NCBI GenBank assembly: GCA_017549335.1
Contig: JAFYVB010000014.1
Span: forward strand, 1-63,045
Source: Clostridia bacterium
GTDB taxonomy: Bacteria; Bacillota; Clostridia; Christensenellales; Aristaeellaceae
DNA: 63,045 nucleotides
Reading direction: 5' to 3'
Part shown: piece by piece, positions 46,169 through 55,815 of the stretch
How positions within the stretch are numbered: position 1 is the first letter of the stretch
How the letters are laid out: each line of letters starts with the position of its first letter
The notes under the pieces: generated by a model
Database searches by the model: none
What the model saw: only the letters and a program-made list of their open reading frames with translations
Told to the model about the DNA's origin: nothing
Position numbers and translations under genes: made by a program

Positions 46169-49060
46169 ATGAAGATTGACCTATCTTGCCCTGTTGAACT
46201 GTGGCATCACGCACTGCCCACTCCCGACAATCCGCTCTGCCGTCTGCAGCTGTTCAACCTGACCGAACAGACCGTAGTCAGCGTTCAGGCGGTCTTTTCG
46301 TGCTACGATCAAAACGGAGCACTCATGTCCCGTCAGGTAGAGCGCGTTCAAGGTCTTGAAGGCGAGGGGCGCAGCGCCTTTGAAATGGCCGTCATGCTGG
46401 ATGACGGCGTCAGCGCAGCCGGGCTTGATTTTTCCATTGAAAAAGTGTGGTTCGAGGACGGCACGGTCTGGCGTCACGTCATGGGACACGGCAGCGAGTA
46501 CACCCCCAACACCCTGCCCGCAGGCCGTCGGCTGGACGTGCTGCGTTATCTTGCCGGCGCCGACGCCATGGGCTTCCCCAGCGATCAGGGCGCCGTATGG
46601 GTGTGCGTCTGCGGCAGACCCAATACTCCCTCCTCCGACGATTGCCGCCGCTGCGGAAGAAACAAGCGCGAAGTCTTCACCACCTTCAATGAAGCCTCCG
46701 TGGAAACCATCATTTTCAATCACGAAAGCGCCATGGAAGAAAAGGCCCGCCGCGAACGCGCCGAAAAGCAGCGCATTGCCGACGAACAGGCCGCACTTCG
46801 CAGCAAAAAGAAAAAGCGCCGCCGCATCACGGCAACGGTGATCACCCTGATCATTTTGCTGCTGCTCTCCGCATACGGCGTCTTTTTCCACGGCATCCCC
46901 TATTACCGCTACTACACCGCCCAGCAGAAAATGGAAACCGGGCTGTATTCCGCCGCCCGCGCCGAGTTCGTTGAATTGGCGCAAATGCGGGGCGTATATT
47001 CCCTTCCCGTGAAGATCGACGCCCTCAAGCTGGATATCGACCTGCTGGACAGCTGTTTCTACCACAAAAGCTTTGAACTGATCAGCGAATGCGATTACCG
47101 TCAGGCCACCGCTTCCATGGCAACGGGCACCATCACCTCGCTGAAAACAGCGCAGGATACCTTTGACGCGCTGGGTACATACCGTGACAGCGCCGACCTT
47201 GCCAAGGCTGCCCGTTATCAGCGGGCGGAGCATCTGGCCGCCATCGGTCAGTACGAAAACGCCGTTGCGGTGTATGATGAAATTCTCACCTACGAGAGCA
47301 GCACGCAGCGCCGCAACGCCGCCGTGTATAACTGGGCGGCACAGCTGATGAACGCCAAGGAATACACCGCCGCCCGCGAAAAGTATCTGTCCCTGGGCGA
47401 TTATTCCGACGCCGCCATGCAGGCCGGCAACTGTCTGTACCAGCCCGCCCTTTCCGCCATCGACAGCGGCGATTATCTCTCTGCCATCGAGCTTTTGAAG
47501 CAGCTGGAGCCCACCTATCAGAACACCGCGCTCCGTCTGCAGGAAGCCTATTACGGCGCCGCCAACCAGTATTTCGATCAGCAGGATTACGACACCGCTG
47601 CCGATTTCTATCTGCTGGCGGGCGATTATCTGGATGCTTACTCTCAGGCCACCGCCTGTCTGTATGAGCCTGCGTATCAGCTGATGCAGCAGGGCGAGTA
47701 TGCTGCCGCCAAGGACAGCTTTGACAAGATTCTCTCTTTCCGCGATTCGCAGCAGCTTTCCTGGGAATGCTCTTATCAGCTGGCTCTGATGGAAAAAGAG
47801 GCCGGCAACTACTCCATGGCCTCTCTGCTGCTGGAAAACGCCCTGGAATACGCCCCCGCAGCCCAGCTTCTCAAGGAATGCACCTATCTCCCCGCCGTTG
47901 CGCTGCAGCAGCAGGGTGATCTGCGCACGGCTGAAATGATGTTCGCCACCATCCCCGGCTACATGGACACGGACGACCGTTTGCTGGCCATCCGCTATGA
48001 ACTGGCCTTTGAACTGATGGAAAACAGCCATTACGCCGACGCCATCGCTCTCTTTGAAGCCTTGGGTGATTATGAAAACAGCCCGGAAGAGCTGAAAAAT
48101 GCCCGCTACGGCTATGCGCTGATCCTGATGGAAAGCGAGCAGTACGGCCTAGCTGCCGAAAAGCTGCTGGAGCTCTCGCCCTTCAAAGACAGCGAGGATC
48201 AGTATAAAAAAGCCCAGTATATGCTGGGTTCTCAGGCGCTGGACGCCGGCGAGCTTGCCAAGGCCTATACCTACTTTGAAAAGGCGATCGGCTACAAGGA
48301 CGCCGACAAGCAGTATGCCAAATGCGTTTACGCACTGGCGGAGATTGCTATGAACGAGGATCGTTTCATCGATGCAGCCTCCCACCTGAGCGCCATTCCC
48401 GATTATGAGGACGCCGAAACCCTGCGTCAAAAGAGCATTTACCTCTCTGCTATGGAGCAGAAGGAAAAGGGCCTGCTGAGCGAAGCCGCCGCGCTGTTTG
48501 CCTCTATCCCCGGTTATGAGGATGCCGATGAGCTTTCCGCCGCGTGCTACGACGCCTATTATCAGGAAGCCTACGCGCTGGCCAAGGAAGCGCTGGAAGA
48601 CAAGCGTTACGGCGATGCCGTGGCCGCCCTTGAAAACATTGACAGAGAGAATCTCTCCGCCAAGTATGCCGACATCGACGATATGTACAACGTGGCCAAC
48701 TACGAGTACGCCGATGCTCTCTATGCGGACAAACGGCCCTACGAAGCGCTTCGGTACTACCGCAACATCCTTGATTACAAGGACGTTCAGAAAGAAAAGC
48801 TGGACCGCGTATGCTACCGCATTCTGGGTCTTTGGGTCAGCAATACCGGCATCGTGATGGAATTCCGGGATGACGGCACCTGCACGATCAACGGCGACGA
48901 GCTTTTCTTCTACGCCAAGAACTTCTCTCTTGAAACGGGTGAAAAGGAAGATGCGCTGAAGACCAAGTGGACCATCCACTCCTGCAACGGCAAAACCATG
49001 TCCCTTGAAAACACCCGCACCCGCAAGCAGTACAAGCTGACGAAACAGGTAGATCAATGA
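46169..49060 (+). CDS. Large zinc-ribbon, single-pass membrane protein with TPR-like repeats
   Basis: 963 residues. The N-terminal ~130 residues form a beta domain (VELWHHALPTP, VVSVQAVFSCYD). A zinc ribbon follows (CVCGRPNTPSSDDCRRC, Cys146/148/159/162), then a charged helix (190-220) and one membrane segment (222-241). About 600 outside residues are built of ~35-residue helical repeats with a recurring pattern (...Y.DA.....LGDY.DS...). The C-terminus (GLWVSNTGIVMEFRDDGTCTI) looks like a small beta domain. Function unknown; the form suggests a scaffold linking cytoplasm and cell surface. The acyltransferase overlaps its stop. Confidence 0.75.
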   Translation: MKIDLSCPVELWHHALPTPDNPLCRLQLFNLTEQTVVSVQAVFSCYDQNGALMSRQVERVQGLEGEGRSAFEMAVMLDDGVSAAGLDFSIEKVWFEDGTVWRHVMGHGSEYTPNTLPAGRRLDVLRYLAGADAMGFPSDQGAVWVCVCGRPNTPSSDDCRRCGRNKREVFTTFNEASVETIIFNHESAMEEKARRERAEKQRIADEQAALRSKKKKRRRITATVITLIILLLLSAYGVFFHGIPYYRYYTAQQKMETGLYSAARAEFVELAQMRGVYSLPVKIDALKLDIDLLDSCFYHKSFELISECDYRQATASMATGTITSLKTAQDTFDALGTYRDSADLAKAARYQRAEHLAAIGQYENAVAVYDEILTYESSTQRRNAAVYNWAAQLMNAKEYTAAREKYLSLGDYSDAAMQAGNCLYQPALSAIDSGDYLSAIELLKQLEPTYQNTALRLQEAYYGAANQYFDQQDYDTAADFYLLAGDYLDAYSQATACLYEPAYQLMQQGEYAAAKDSFDKILSFRDSQQLSWECSYQLALMEKEAGNYSMASLLLENALEYAPAAQLLKECTYLPAVALQQQGDLRTAEMMFATIPGYMDTDDRLLAIRYELAFELMENSHYADAIALFEALGDYENSPEELKNARYGYALILMESEQYGLAAEKLLELSPFKDSEDQYKKAQYMLGSQALDAGELAKAYTYFEKAIGYKDADKQYAKCVYALAEIAMNEDRFIDAASHLSAIPDYEDAETLRQKSIYLSAMEQKEKGLLSEAAALFASIPGYEDADELSAACYDAYYQEAYALAKEALEDKRYGDAVAALENIDRENLSAKYADIDDMYNVANYEYADALYADKRPYEALRYYRNILDYKDVQKEKLDRVCYRILGLWVSNTGIVMEFRDDGTCTINGDELFFYAKNFSLETGEKEDALKTKWTIHSCNGKTMSLENTRTRKQYKLTKQVDQ

Positions 49061-50268
49061 CACAGTTCAAGCAAAAATATCTTGACTATACGCAAACCGA
49101 ACGCGATGGGCGCCTTCCCGTGCTGGATGGCGCCCGTGCGCTGTTTGTGTTCTTTGTGGGGTATTTTCACATCTGGCAGCAAAGCTGGCTGACGCCCTAC
49201 CTCATCGGCACAGGCATCAGCCTTGATTTTGTTGCCCGTTCGGGCTATATCTGGGTAGACGCCATGCTGCTTCTGTCCGGCTTCCTTTTGTATCTCCCCT
49301 ATGCGCAGGCCAATGAAGAGGGAAAAAAGCTGCCCCGCATCCTCCCCTTTTACCGCAACCGCATCGTGCGCATCGTTCCCTCGTATTACTTTAACCTGCT
49401 CATCATGCTTCTCTTTGTGGCGCTGCCTCAGGGCTTGTACAATACCGTATGGGGCGAAACCGATACGCTGCGCATCGGCAAGGATCTGTTGGCCCACGCC
49501 ACCTTCACCCATACCCTCTTCCCTTTCAGCTATACAGGCTCGCCCCTGAACGGCTCGCTGTGGACGCTGGGCGTGGAAATGCAATTCTACCTTATCTTCC
49601 CCTTTGTCGCCCGTTGTTTTGGCAAAAAGCCGCTGCTTACCTACGCCGGCATGCTCCTTATTGCTTTCGGCTACCGTCATTACATCGGCACGCTTCCGGA
49701 TACAACACTTCTGTTCAATCAGCTGCCGGCGCAGCTGGACGTGTATGCCAACGGCATGGTGGCCGCCTGCATCTATACCGCGCTGAAACGCCGCATGAAG
49801 CAGGATCGCTGGACGGAAATTCTCTTCACGGCGCTGTTCATCGCCTCAGCTTGTCTGATCGTTCCGCTGCTGAAGGGGCAGGCAGGCTCCAACGGCTATG
49901 ACAACATCCGTCTGGGACAGATGAGCCGCCGATTCCCGCTGTCAGCGCTGGTAGCGCTGGGGCTGCTGGGCTTGCTCTACGGCATCCGCCCCATCCGACT
50001 GATCTTCGGCAACCGTGTCACCCGCATCCTGTGCGAAATCTCCTTCCAGTTTTACATCTGGCATCAGGTATTCTCCGTGCAGCTGAAAAACTGGAAGATC
50101 CCCGCATCGGTTTATGAATCTCCCTGGATGGAAAGCGACCGCCCATGGCAGTATCTGTACACCTTCCTGTGCTTCGGCGGTGCGCTGCTGATATCGGCGC
50201 TGATGACCTATCTGTTTGAGCAGCCCATCGCAAAGCATTTCCGAAAAGGCGATAGAAAGAAAAAATAA
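49057..50268 (+). CDS. Acyltransferase 3 family membrane protein
   Basis: 403 residues, about ten membrane helices. LPVLDGARALFVFFVGYFHI near the N-terminus contains the family's catalytic His (usually R/F-x-x-x-H). FYRNRIVRIVPSYYFNL supplies the Arg motif and SLWTLGVEMQFYLIFPF the middle signature. Such proteins add acetyl or other acyl groups to surface sugars, often on cell-wall or secreted polymers. It starts inside the repeat protein's stop (ATGA), so the two are translationally coupled and probably act together. Confidence 0.92.
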   Translation: MTQFKQKYLDYTQTERDGRLPVLDGARALFVFFVGYFHIWQQSWLTPYLIGTGISLDFVARSGYIWVDAMLLLSGFLLYLPYAQANEEGKKLPRILPFYRNRIVRIVPSYYFNLLIMLLFVALPQGLYNTVWGETDTLRIGKDLLAHATFTHTLFPFSYTGSPLNGSLWTLGVEMQFYLIFPFVARCFGKKPLLTYAGMLLIAFGYRHYIGTLPDTTLLFNQLPAQLDVYANGMVAACIYTALKRRMKQDRWTEILFTALFIASACLIVPLLKGQAGSNGYDNIRLGQMSRRFPLSALVALGLLGLLYGIRPIRLIFGNRVTRILCEISFQFYIWHQVFSVQLKNWKIPASVYESPWMESDRPWQYLYTFLCFGGALLISALMTYLFEQPIAKHFRKGDRKKK

Positions 50269-50279
50269 ACTGCGCAGCA

Positions 50280-50313
50280 AAAAAGACGGAAACAAGCGTT
50301 TCCGTCTTTTTGT
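50280..50313. terminator. Bidirectional terminator
   Basis: Stem AAAAGACGGAAAC/GTTTCCGTCTTTT between convergent genes. Confidence 0.88.
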
Positions 50314-50316
50314 TAT

Positions 50317-51903
50317 TTACTTTTGGAATGCTTCCACGCCGCGGAGCACTTCGGGCTCGCGCACGTCTCGCACGTCGGTAAACATTTTACGGGTAAGGAT
50401 GGAGCCGTTGCGGTAATACAGGCAGATAAAGGGGCAATCCTGCCAGAACAGCTTCTGGATATCCTGCAGCGTTTGGCTGTAGGTGTTGAAATCCAGGCTC
50501 TTGCGCAGCTTGGTGAAAAGATTGTCCATCTCCTTGGAGTTATAGCGCATATAGTTGGCGGTGTTGCCCGAGATCAGCATGAAGCCCGGATCGGGCGCAG
50601 TATCCATATTGAACGCCGCCAGTGCCAGATCGTAGTTGCCCGCCTTGAGACGCGCTTTCACATCGGTAAATTTCAGTGCTTCGATCTTGCACTCCACGCC
50701 CACTTCCAGCAGCTTTTCAACAATGCGATTGGCCACCTCCATGCGCACGGAATTTTCCTGCTCCTCATACACATAAAAGCGCAGATGCAGATTGGCCTTT
50801 TTGCCGTCGATCACCTTTTCGCGGATGGTGTCTTCGTCGTCGCTGTCAATCCAGCCGCTTTCATCCAGCAGCTCTATGGCTTTCTGCTTGTTGTATTCCT
50901 GCAGATTGTCGGCGTCGTTCAAGTACGTCCATGTGCCGGGCACCAGAGGCGTATCGGTACGGGTGACCATGCCGTAATAAACGTTGTCCATCAGGTCTTC
51001 CATATTGATCATATAGCGGATGGCCTGACGGACGCGAACTTCCTCCAGCTCGCGGGAGGCGTTGTTGATCATCAGCGTTTCAAGCTGGGTGGTACGGTAG
51101 CCGATGTTATAGGAAGAAACGCCGTTTCGATACTGGGCAGCGGTGATGGCGCGGGTCAGAACGGCATCCACGCGGCTGTATTCATAACTGGAGATCAGTT
51201 CGCGGTTGGTGCTGTGGAAAGTGACCATGATCTGAGAATAATCGGGCGTATTCTGCCACCAGCCCTGATAGGCGCTGAGCAGCATATAATCCCGGGGAAC
51301 GAAGATATCCAGATAATACGCGCCTGTACCCACGGGATTGTCCGCCTGCACTTCACTGGCCTTCAGAACGGGAAAATTCATGGCATACAGGAAGGAATAC
51401 GCCGGTCTTGAAGTGGTTTTGATCACCACCGTCAGGTTATCGCTGGCCTGAATGGAGTTGATAAAATATTTAAGCGTAGAATAACAGCCCTGCCCCTCTT
51501 CGGCAAGGCGCAGAATCTCCATGGCGCTGGCCACCACGTCATGAGCCGTCAGCGGCGTGCCGTCATGAAAGGTCACGTCATCCCGCAGATAAAAATACCA
51601 TGTTTTGCCGTTTTCCGATACCTTGTAGCTCTCCGCAAGGCAAGGCTGAGGCTTGTAATCGTCATCGATATACATCAGCCCTTCATACAACAGATCGGTC
51701 AGCGACATGAACTCCCGCTCCAGCGGCTGAAAGGGATTAACGCTTTCGCTGGCCACCGAGATCACGCCTAGATGCAGCGCATCATCCTGCAAATAGGAAG
51801 CATACGCCGGCGTCAGAAGGCTTAAAAACAGCACACAAGCGCAGATAAGCGCACATTTACACCTGATCCGGATAGTGATGCTGGAAGTAGATCGCATAGG
51901 CAT
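50317..51903 (-). CDS. Family 5 extracellular solute-binding protein (peptide/nickel type)
   Basis: 528 residues. Signal peptide (CALICACVLFLSLLTPAYA-S) without a lipobox, so it may be released or wall-bound. The SBP_bac_5 fold shows LTDLLYEGLMYID, LRDDVTFHDGTPLTAHDVVAS and VRQAIRYMINMEDLM. Binding proteins of this class bring in peptides, nickel or opines, but no permease or ATPase is adjacent. Start is ATG 51903 or 51897 (GGTGATGA upstream). The gene overlaps the end of the transglycosylase gene by 47 bases, so expression is coupled. Confidence 0.87.
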   Translation of the reverse strand: MPMRSTSSITIRIRCKCALICACVLFLSLLTPAYASYLQDDALHLGVISVASESVNPFQPLEREFMSLTDLLYEGLMYIDDDYKPQPCLAESYKVSENGKTWYFYLRDDVTFHDGTPLTAHDVVASAMEILRLAEEGQGCYSTLKYFINSIQASDNLTVVIKTTSRPAYSFLYAMNFPVLKASEVQADNPVGTGAYYLDIFVPRDYMLLSAYQGWWQNTPDYSQIMVTFHSTNRELISSYEYSRVDAVLTRAITAAQYRNGVSSYNIGYRTTQLETLMINNASRELEEVRVRQAIRYMINMEDLMDNVYYGMVTRTDTPLVPGTWTYLNDADNLQEYNKQKAIELLDESGWIDSDDEDTIREKVIDGKKANLHLRFYVYEEQENSVRMEVANRIVEKLLEVGVECKIEALKFTDVKARLKAGNYDLALAAFNMDTAPDPGFMLISGNTANYMRYNSKEMDNLFTKLRKSLDFNTYSQTLQDIQKLFWQDCPFICLYYRNGSILTRKMFTDVRDVREPEVLRGVEAFQK

Positions 51904-52597
51904 TCATCACCTTTCCCGCATAATACTGCGTATCGTCCATGGGAATATCTTCAAGGCGCAGATTCACGCCGTCGGGCGCGTATTTCATCGCCCACAGTTT
52001 CACATTATTGGGGCCTGCATGATAGGCGCAGGCGATGCGGATGGGATCGCCGTTAAAGATCCTGCTTAAATAGCCGATGTACCAGCAGCCGTAGCGGATA
52101 TTGGTTTCGGCGTCATACATGTCATCCCATGTTGCGCCGTCGTTCAGCTTGCCGCTGACAAAATCGTAGGTGTCTTTCATCACCTGCATCAGCCCGCGGG
52201 CGCCCACGTTGCTCTCCGCCAAGGGGTCATAGCTGCTCTCCCGCAGGATGATCGCCGCAATAAAGGCGGGATGCACGTCGTTTTCCGCAGCATATTTTTC
52301 AATATAATTCCGATACCTGACGGTATGGCGATCCACCAGGCGCTGATATTCTTCCTGCGCCTGCTGCCGGGATTCATAAAGCCGCTTCATATTGCCATTG
52401 GCAACAAGCAGCATCACAACAGCCAGCACAAAAGCCAGCGCCAATACGATCACCGTGCGCACAGGGAATTTCCCCGCAGCCTTTTTCGCCGCACGTTTTT
52501 TACGTGTATTCGGCTTTTTATCCTGCTGTACCGGCACCGTATACCGTCCGCTGCGGCGATTGCGCTGCGTTTGGGTGCTTCCGTTCATTTCAGACAA
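51857..52597 (-). CDS. Lytic transglycosylase (SLT domain), membrane-anchored
   Basis: 246 residues. A basic N-terminus (KKRAAKKAAGK) and one membrane segment (TVIVLALAFVLAVVMLLVA) anchor the protein. A short coiled linker leads to the SLT domain: IILRESSYDPLAESNVGARGLMQVMKDT holds the catalytic Glu (RES), and AYHAGPNNV follows. It cleaves peptidoglycan glycan strands outside the cell. I start it at TTG 52597 because AAAGGAG lies 8 bases upstream; the ATG at 52588 is further away but possible. It overlaps coaE by 8 bases. Confidence 0.9.
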   Translation of the reverse strand: MSEMNGSTQTQRNRRSGRYTVPVQQDKKPNTRKKRAAKKAAGKFPVRTVIVLALAFVLAVVMLLVANGNMKRLYESRQQAQEEYQRLVDRHTVRYRNYIEKYAAENDVHPAFIAAIILRESSYDPLAESNVGARGLMQVMKDTYDFVSGKLNDGATWDDMYDAETNIRYGCWYIGYLSRIFNGDPIRIACAYHAGPNNVKLWAMKYAPDGVNLRLEDIPMDDTQYYAGKVMNAYAIYFQHHYPDQV

Positions 52598-53201
52598 GGC
52601 TTGTTCTCCTTTGCAGCTCACGCAGCAATCCGTATATGCGGCGGCGCGTAGCGCGGTAATTTCCCGATGTATTGATCAGATGCGCCGCCTTTTCTTTCTT
52701 TTCCGCAGCAGGCATCTGGCTATTGATGCGGTCAAGCGCCTGTGCGCGGGTCAGCTGATCCCGTTTCATCACGCGGCGGATCTGCTCGCTTTGCGACACA
52801 TACACGCACCAGACTTCATCGCAGTCTTTGTCCATGCCCGTTTCATAGAGCAGCGGCACGTCCCAAAATACAATAGCGGTCTGCGCCTCCTGTGTCAAGC
52901 GCTGCATTTTTCCAATCACCAAAGGATGAATGATTTCTTCCAGCTTTCGCCTTTGCGCTTCTTCCCGGAAGACGATCTCCCCCAGTTTTCGGCGGTTGAG
53001 CTCGCTCCCGTCAAACACCGTATCCCCAAAGGCCTTACGGATGCTCTCCAGCGCTTCTCCGCCTTTCGCTGTCACGCTGCGGGAAATAGCGTCCGCATCC
53101 AGTACGGTAAAGCCCTTTTCCCGCAGGACTTTGGCGACCGTTGATTTGCCGCAGGCGATCCCGCCTGTGAGCCCCACCACATATGGCTTACTTTGTTTCA
53201 T
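52590..53201 (-). CDS. coaE: Dephospho-CoA kinase
   Basis: 203 residues. Last step of coenzyme A synthesis: phosphorylates dephospho-CoA at the 3'-OH. GLTGGIACGKST (10-21) is the P-loop. LDADAISR supplies the catalytic Asp and FWDVPLLYETG the CoA-binding loop. RMKRDQLTRAQALDRI with its lid Arg residues is present. The start at 53201 follows GGGGAG; the gene overlaps the end of polA by 14 bases. polA-coaE order is common in Firmicutes. Confidence 0.96.
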   Translation of the reverse strand: MKQSKPYVVGLTGGIACGKSTVAKVLREKGFTVLDADAISRSVTAKGGEALESIRKAFGDTVFDGSELNRRKLGEIVFREEAQRRKLEEIIHPLVIGKMQRLTQEAQTAIVFWDVPLLYETGMDKDCDEVWCVYVSQSEQIRRVMKRDQLTRAQALDRINSQMPAAEKKEKAAHLINTSGNYRATRRRIYGLLRELQRRTSLV

Positions 53202-55722
53202 ACCAGCTTCTCCCCGTCTTGACCTCTGCAACGAGGGGCACGTTCAACTGAATTACATTTTCCATACAATTGCGCAGCAGCTCGGCCACAGCCTGCGCTT
53301 CCTCTTCAGGCGCTTCGATGATCAGTTCATCGTGCACCTGCAAGATGAGCTTCGCCTTGAAATTCCCCGCTTTCAGCGCCTCATGCACGCGCACCATAGC
53401 CAGCTTGATGATATCCGCCGCCGTTCCCTGCACGGGGGTATTCATGGCGGCGCGCTCGCCGAAGGAGCGAACATTGGCATTGGACGCCTTGAGCTCAGGC
53501 AGCTTTCTCACGCGGCCGAATACCGTCCGCGCTTCCCCTGCCGCATAACCTTCCGCCACGGCACGGCTCATAAAATTCTTCACGCCGGGATAGGTGGCAA
53601 AGTATTTTTCAATAAAATCAGCTGCTTCACGGCGGCTCATGCCCGTATTGCGGGCAAGACCGAAATCGCTGATGCCGTACACCAGGCCGAAATTGACCGC
53701 CTTGGCATTGGCGCGCAGCTGGGAAGTGACCTCTTCCATGGGGATGCCCGCCACTTCGGCTGCCGTGCGCGTGTGGATATCCTGTCCTTTTCGGAAAGCG
53801 TCCACCATGGCTTCATCGCCGGAAAAATGGGCAAGAATGCGCAGCTCGATCTGGGAATAGTCAGCGTCCACCAATACGCAGCCGGGAGAAGCCACAAAGG
53901 CACGGCGAATTTCGCGGCCCATCTGGGTACGCACGGGGATATTCTGCAGATTGGGCTCGGCGCTGGAAATGCGTCCCGTGGCCGTGCCCGTCTGATCAAA
54001 GAAGGTATGGATGCGCCCGTCGGACTCGGTCTTGCGGATCAGCGCATCGATATAGGTGCCGTTAAGCTTGGCTACCTGGCGGTATTCCAGAATGCGTTCA
54101 ATCGCAGGATGATCGCCTTTCAAGCCCTCCAGCGTATCAGCGTCGGTGGAATAGCCCTTGCTGGTCTTTCTGCCCGTACGCAGACCCAGCTTTTCAAACA
54201 GCACTTCCCCCAACTGCTTGGGACTGTTGATATTGAATTCCCCTACGCCGCACAGTGCAAAAATTTCCTTGCGCAATTCGTTTTCGCGGTTGGTAAGCGT
54301 TTCACCGATCTCGCGCAAAACGTTTTTGTCCACGGGGAAGCCTGTTTTTTCCATATCATAGAGCACCCGCAAAAGCGGCAGCTCGATGTTTTCGTAAAGT
54401 TCCGAAACCTTTGCCGCTTCCATATCCGCCCGCTGCTTTTCATACAGCGAAAGAACGCCCGAAGCATCGGCGTCGGCAAAGGCGGAGAGATGATAGCTTT
54501 TTTCCTGCGGATTGAGCACGTATGCCGCCAGCATGGTATCAAAAGCAATCCCGGGCAAGGCGTGTCCCTGCTGACTGAGGGTATGCAAAAGACGCTTGCC
54601 GTCATGGGTGATCACGCTTTTCTGCCAGATATTCCGGCAGGCGGCCACGGGATCGCCGTCATTCATGCCCGGCAGATCAAACAGCGCCACCTGTCCGCCC
54701 AGCTGCCCCTTGATGCGGTCGTTTCCGGCAGCGGCGGAAAGCGTATCCTCGCTCATGTAAACGGCGATCTCCCGCTGATCCTTTACCAGCTTTTCCGCAG
54801 TATCCGCCGTGATCTCCTGCCAGTCAGAAAACTCATGCTGCTTTCCTTCGGTCACAGGCGTATCCGCCTTTTCGCCGCCCAGACGCTGGGCAATGGCATT
54901 CAGGCCGTATTTGTACAGCGTTTTCACACCTTTTTCAGGGTGATTGGCATCGCATTGGTCATAATGCACGGTAATGGGCGCATCACGGCGGATGGTAGCC
55001 AGCCACTTGGAAAAGCGGGCGCTTTCGGCATTATCCCGCACCTTTTCACCCAGTTTTCCCTTGATCTCATCGCCGTGTGCCAGCACGTTCTCCAGGGTTT
55101 CATATTGACCCAGCAGCTTGACCGCCGTTTTTTCGCCCACGCCGGGGATGCCGGGAATATTATCCGAGCTGTCGCCCATCAATCCTTTCAGATCGGTGAT
55201 CTGCGCAGGGGTCACACCCCACAGCTCCTTCACGCGGTCGGGCGTGCATTCTTCAATGTCGGAAATACCCTTGCGGGTGAGCAAAAGCGTCACGTCGTCG
55301 CTGACCAGCTGCAATGCGTCTCGGTCGCCCGTGAGCAAAAGCGCGGAAAGATCGCGCTGAGCGCACTGCATGGAAAGGGTACCCAGAATATCATCCGCCT
55401 CATAGCCCGTCAGGCTCAATACGCCAAAGCCCATATCCAGCAAAATCTCTTTGATAATGTCAAACTGTCCGCGCAATTCATCCGGAGTTCTGGCGCGGCC
55501 CGCCTTATACTCGGCGTACTCCGTATGACGGAAGGTGGGCGCGTGCTCGTCAAAAGCCACCGCCACATAGCGCGGCGCGCGCTCGCGGATGCAGCGCAGA
55601 AGCATATTCAAAAAACCGTGCACGGCATTGGTGTACACACCGCCGAAATCCATCAGCGGCAGCGCATGAAAGGCGCGATGCATCAGGCTGTTTCCGTCAA
55701 CGATCAAGAAAGTGTCACGCAT
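53188..55722 (-). CDS. polA: DNA polymerase I
   Basis: 844 residues, three domains. Residues 1-285 are the 5'-3' flap exonuclease (VDGNSLMHRAF, GYEADDILGTL, LTGDRDALQL, GDSSDNIPGIPGVGEKTA). The middle ~290-460 is a 3'-5' exonuclease fold without the DxE motif (VYMSEDTL...), so no proofreading is expected, as in Taq and Bst enzymes. The polymerase domain has motif A DYSQIELR, motif B RANAKAVNFGLVYG and motif C QVHDELI. It fills gaps in replication and repair. TTAGGAGG precedes the ATG. Confidence 0.97.
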   Translation of the reverse strand: MRDTFLIVDGNSLMHRAFHALPLMDFGGVYTNAVHGFLNMLLRCIRERAPRYVAVAFDEHAPTFRHTEYAEYKAGRARTPDELRGQFDIIKEILLDMGFGVLSLTGYEADDILGTLSMQCAQRDLSALLLTGDRDALQLVSDDVTLLLTRKGISDIEECTPDRVKELWGVTPAQITDLKGLMGDSSDNIPGIPGVGEKTAVKLLGQYETLENVLAHGDEIKGKLGEKVRDNAESARFSKWLATIRRDAPITVHYDQCDANHPEKGVKTLYKYGLNAIAQRLGGEKADTPVTEGKQHEFSDWQEITADTAEKLVKDQREIAVYMSEDTLSAAAGNDRIKGQLGGQVALFDLPGMNDGDPVAACRNIWQKSVITHDGKRLLHTLSQQGHALPGIAFDTMLAAYVLNPQEKSYHLSAFADADASGVLSLYEKQRADMEAAKVSELYENIELPLLRVLYDMEKTGFPVDKNVLREIGETLTNRENELRKEIFALCGVGEFNINSPKQLGEVLFEKLGLRTGRKTSKGYSTDADTLEGLKGDHPAIERILEYRQVAKLNGTYIDALIRKTESDGRIHTFFDQTGTATGRISSAEPNLQNIPVRTQMGREIRRAFVASPGCVLVDADYSQIELRILAHFSGDEAMVDAFRKGQDIHTRTAAEVAGIPMEEVTSQLRANAKAVNFGLVYGISDFGLARNTGMSRREAADFIEKYFATYPGVKNFMSRAVAEGYAAGEARTVFGRVRKLPELKASNANVRSFGERAAMNTPVQGTAADIIKLAMVRVHEALKAGNFKAKLILQVHDELIIEAPEEEAQAVAELLRNCMENVIQLNVPLVAEVKTGRSWYETK

Positions 55723-55744
55723 CCAAAATCCCTCCTAATATCAT

Positions 55745-55773
55745 ATTGTATCACAAAACAAACGAATATACAA
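55745..55773 (-). promoter_or_regulatory. polA operon promoter
   Basis: Minus-strand TTGTAT (55768-55773), 17-base spacer, TACAAT (55745-55750). It should drive polA, coaE, the transglycosylase and the binding protein. Confidence 0.7.
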
Positions 55774-55815
55774 AGGAAACCTTGCACATACTACCCTCGG
55801 AGGATTGTAAAACCT

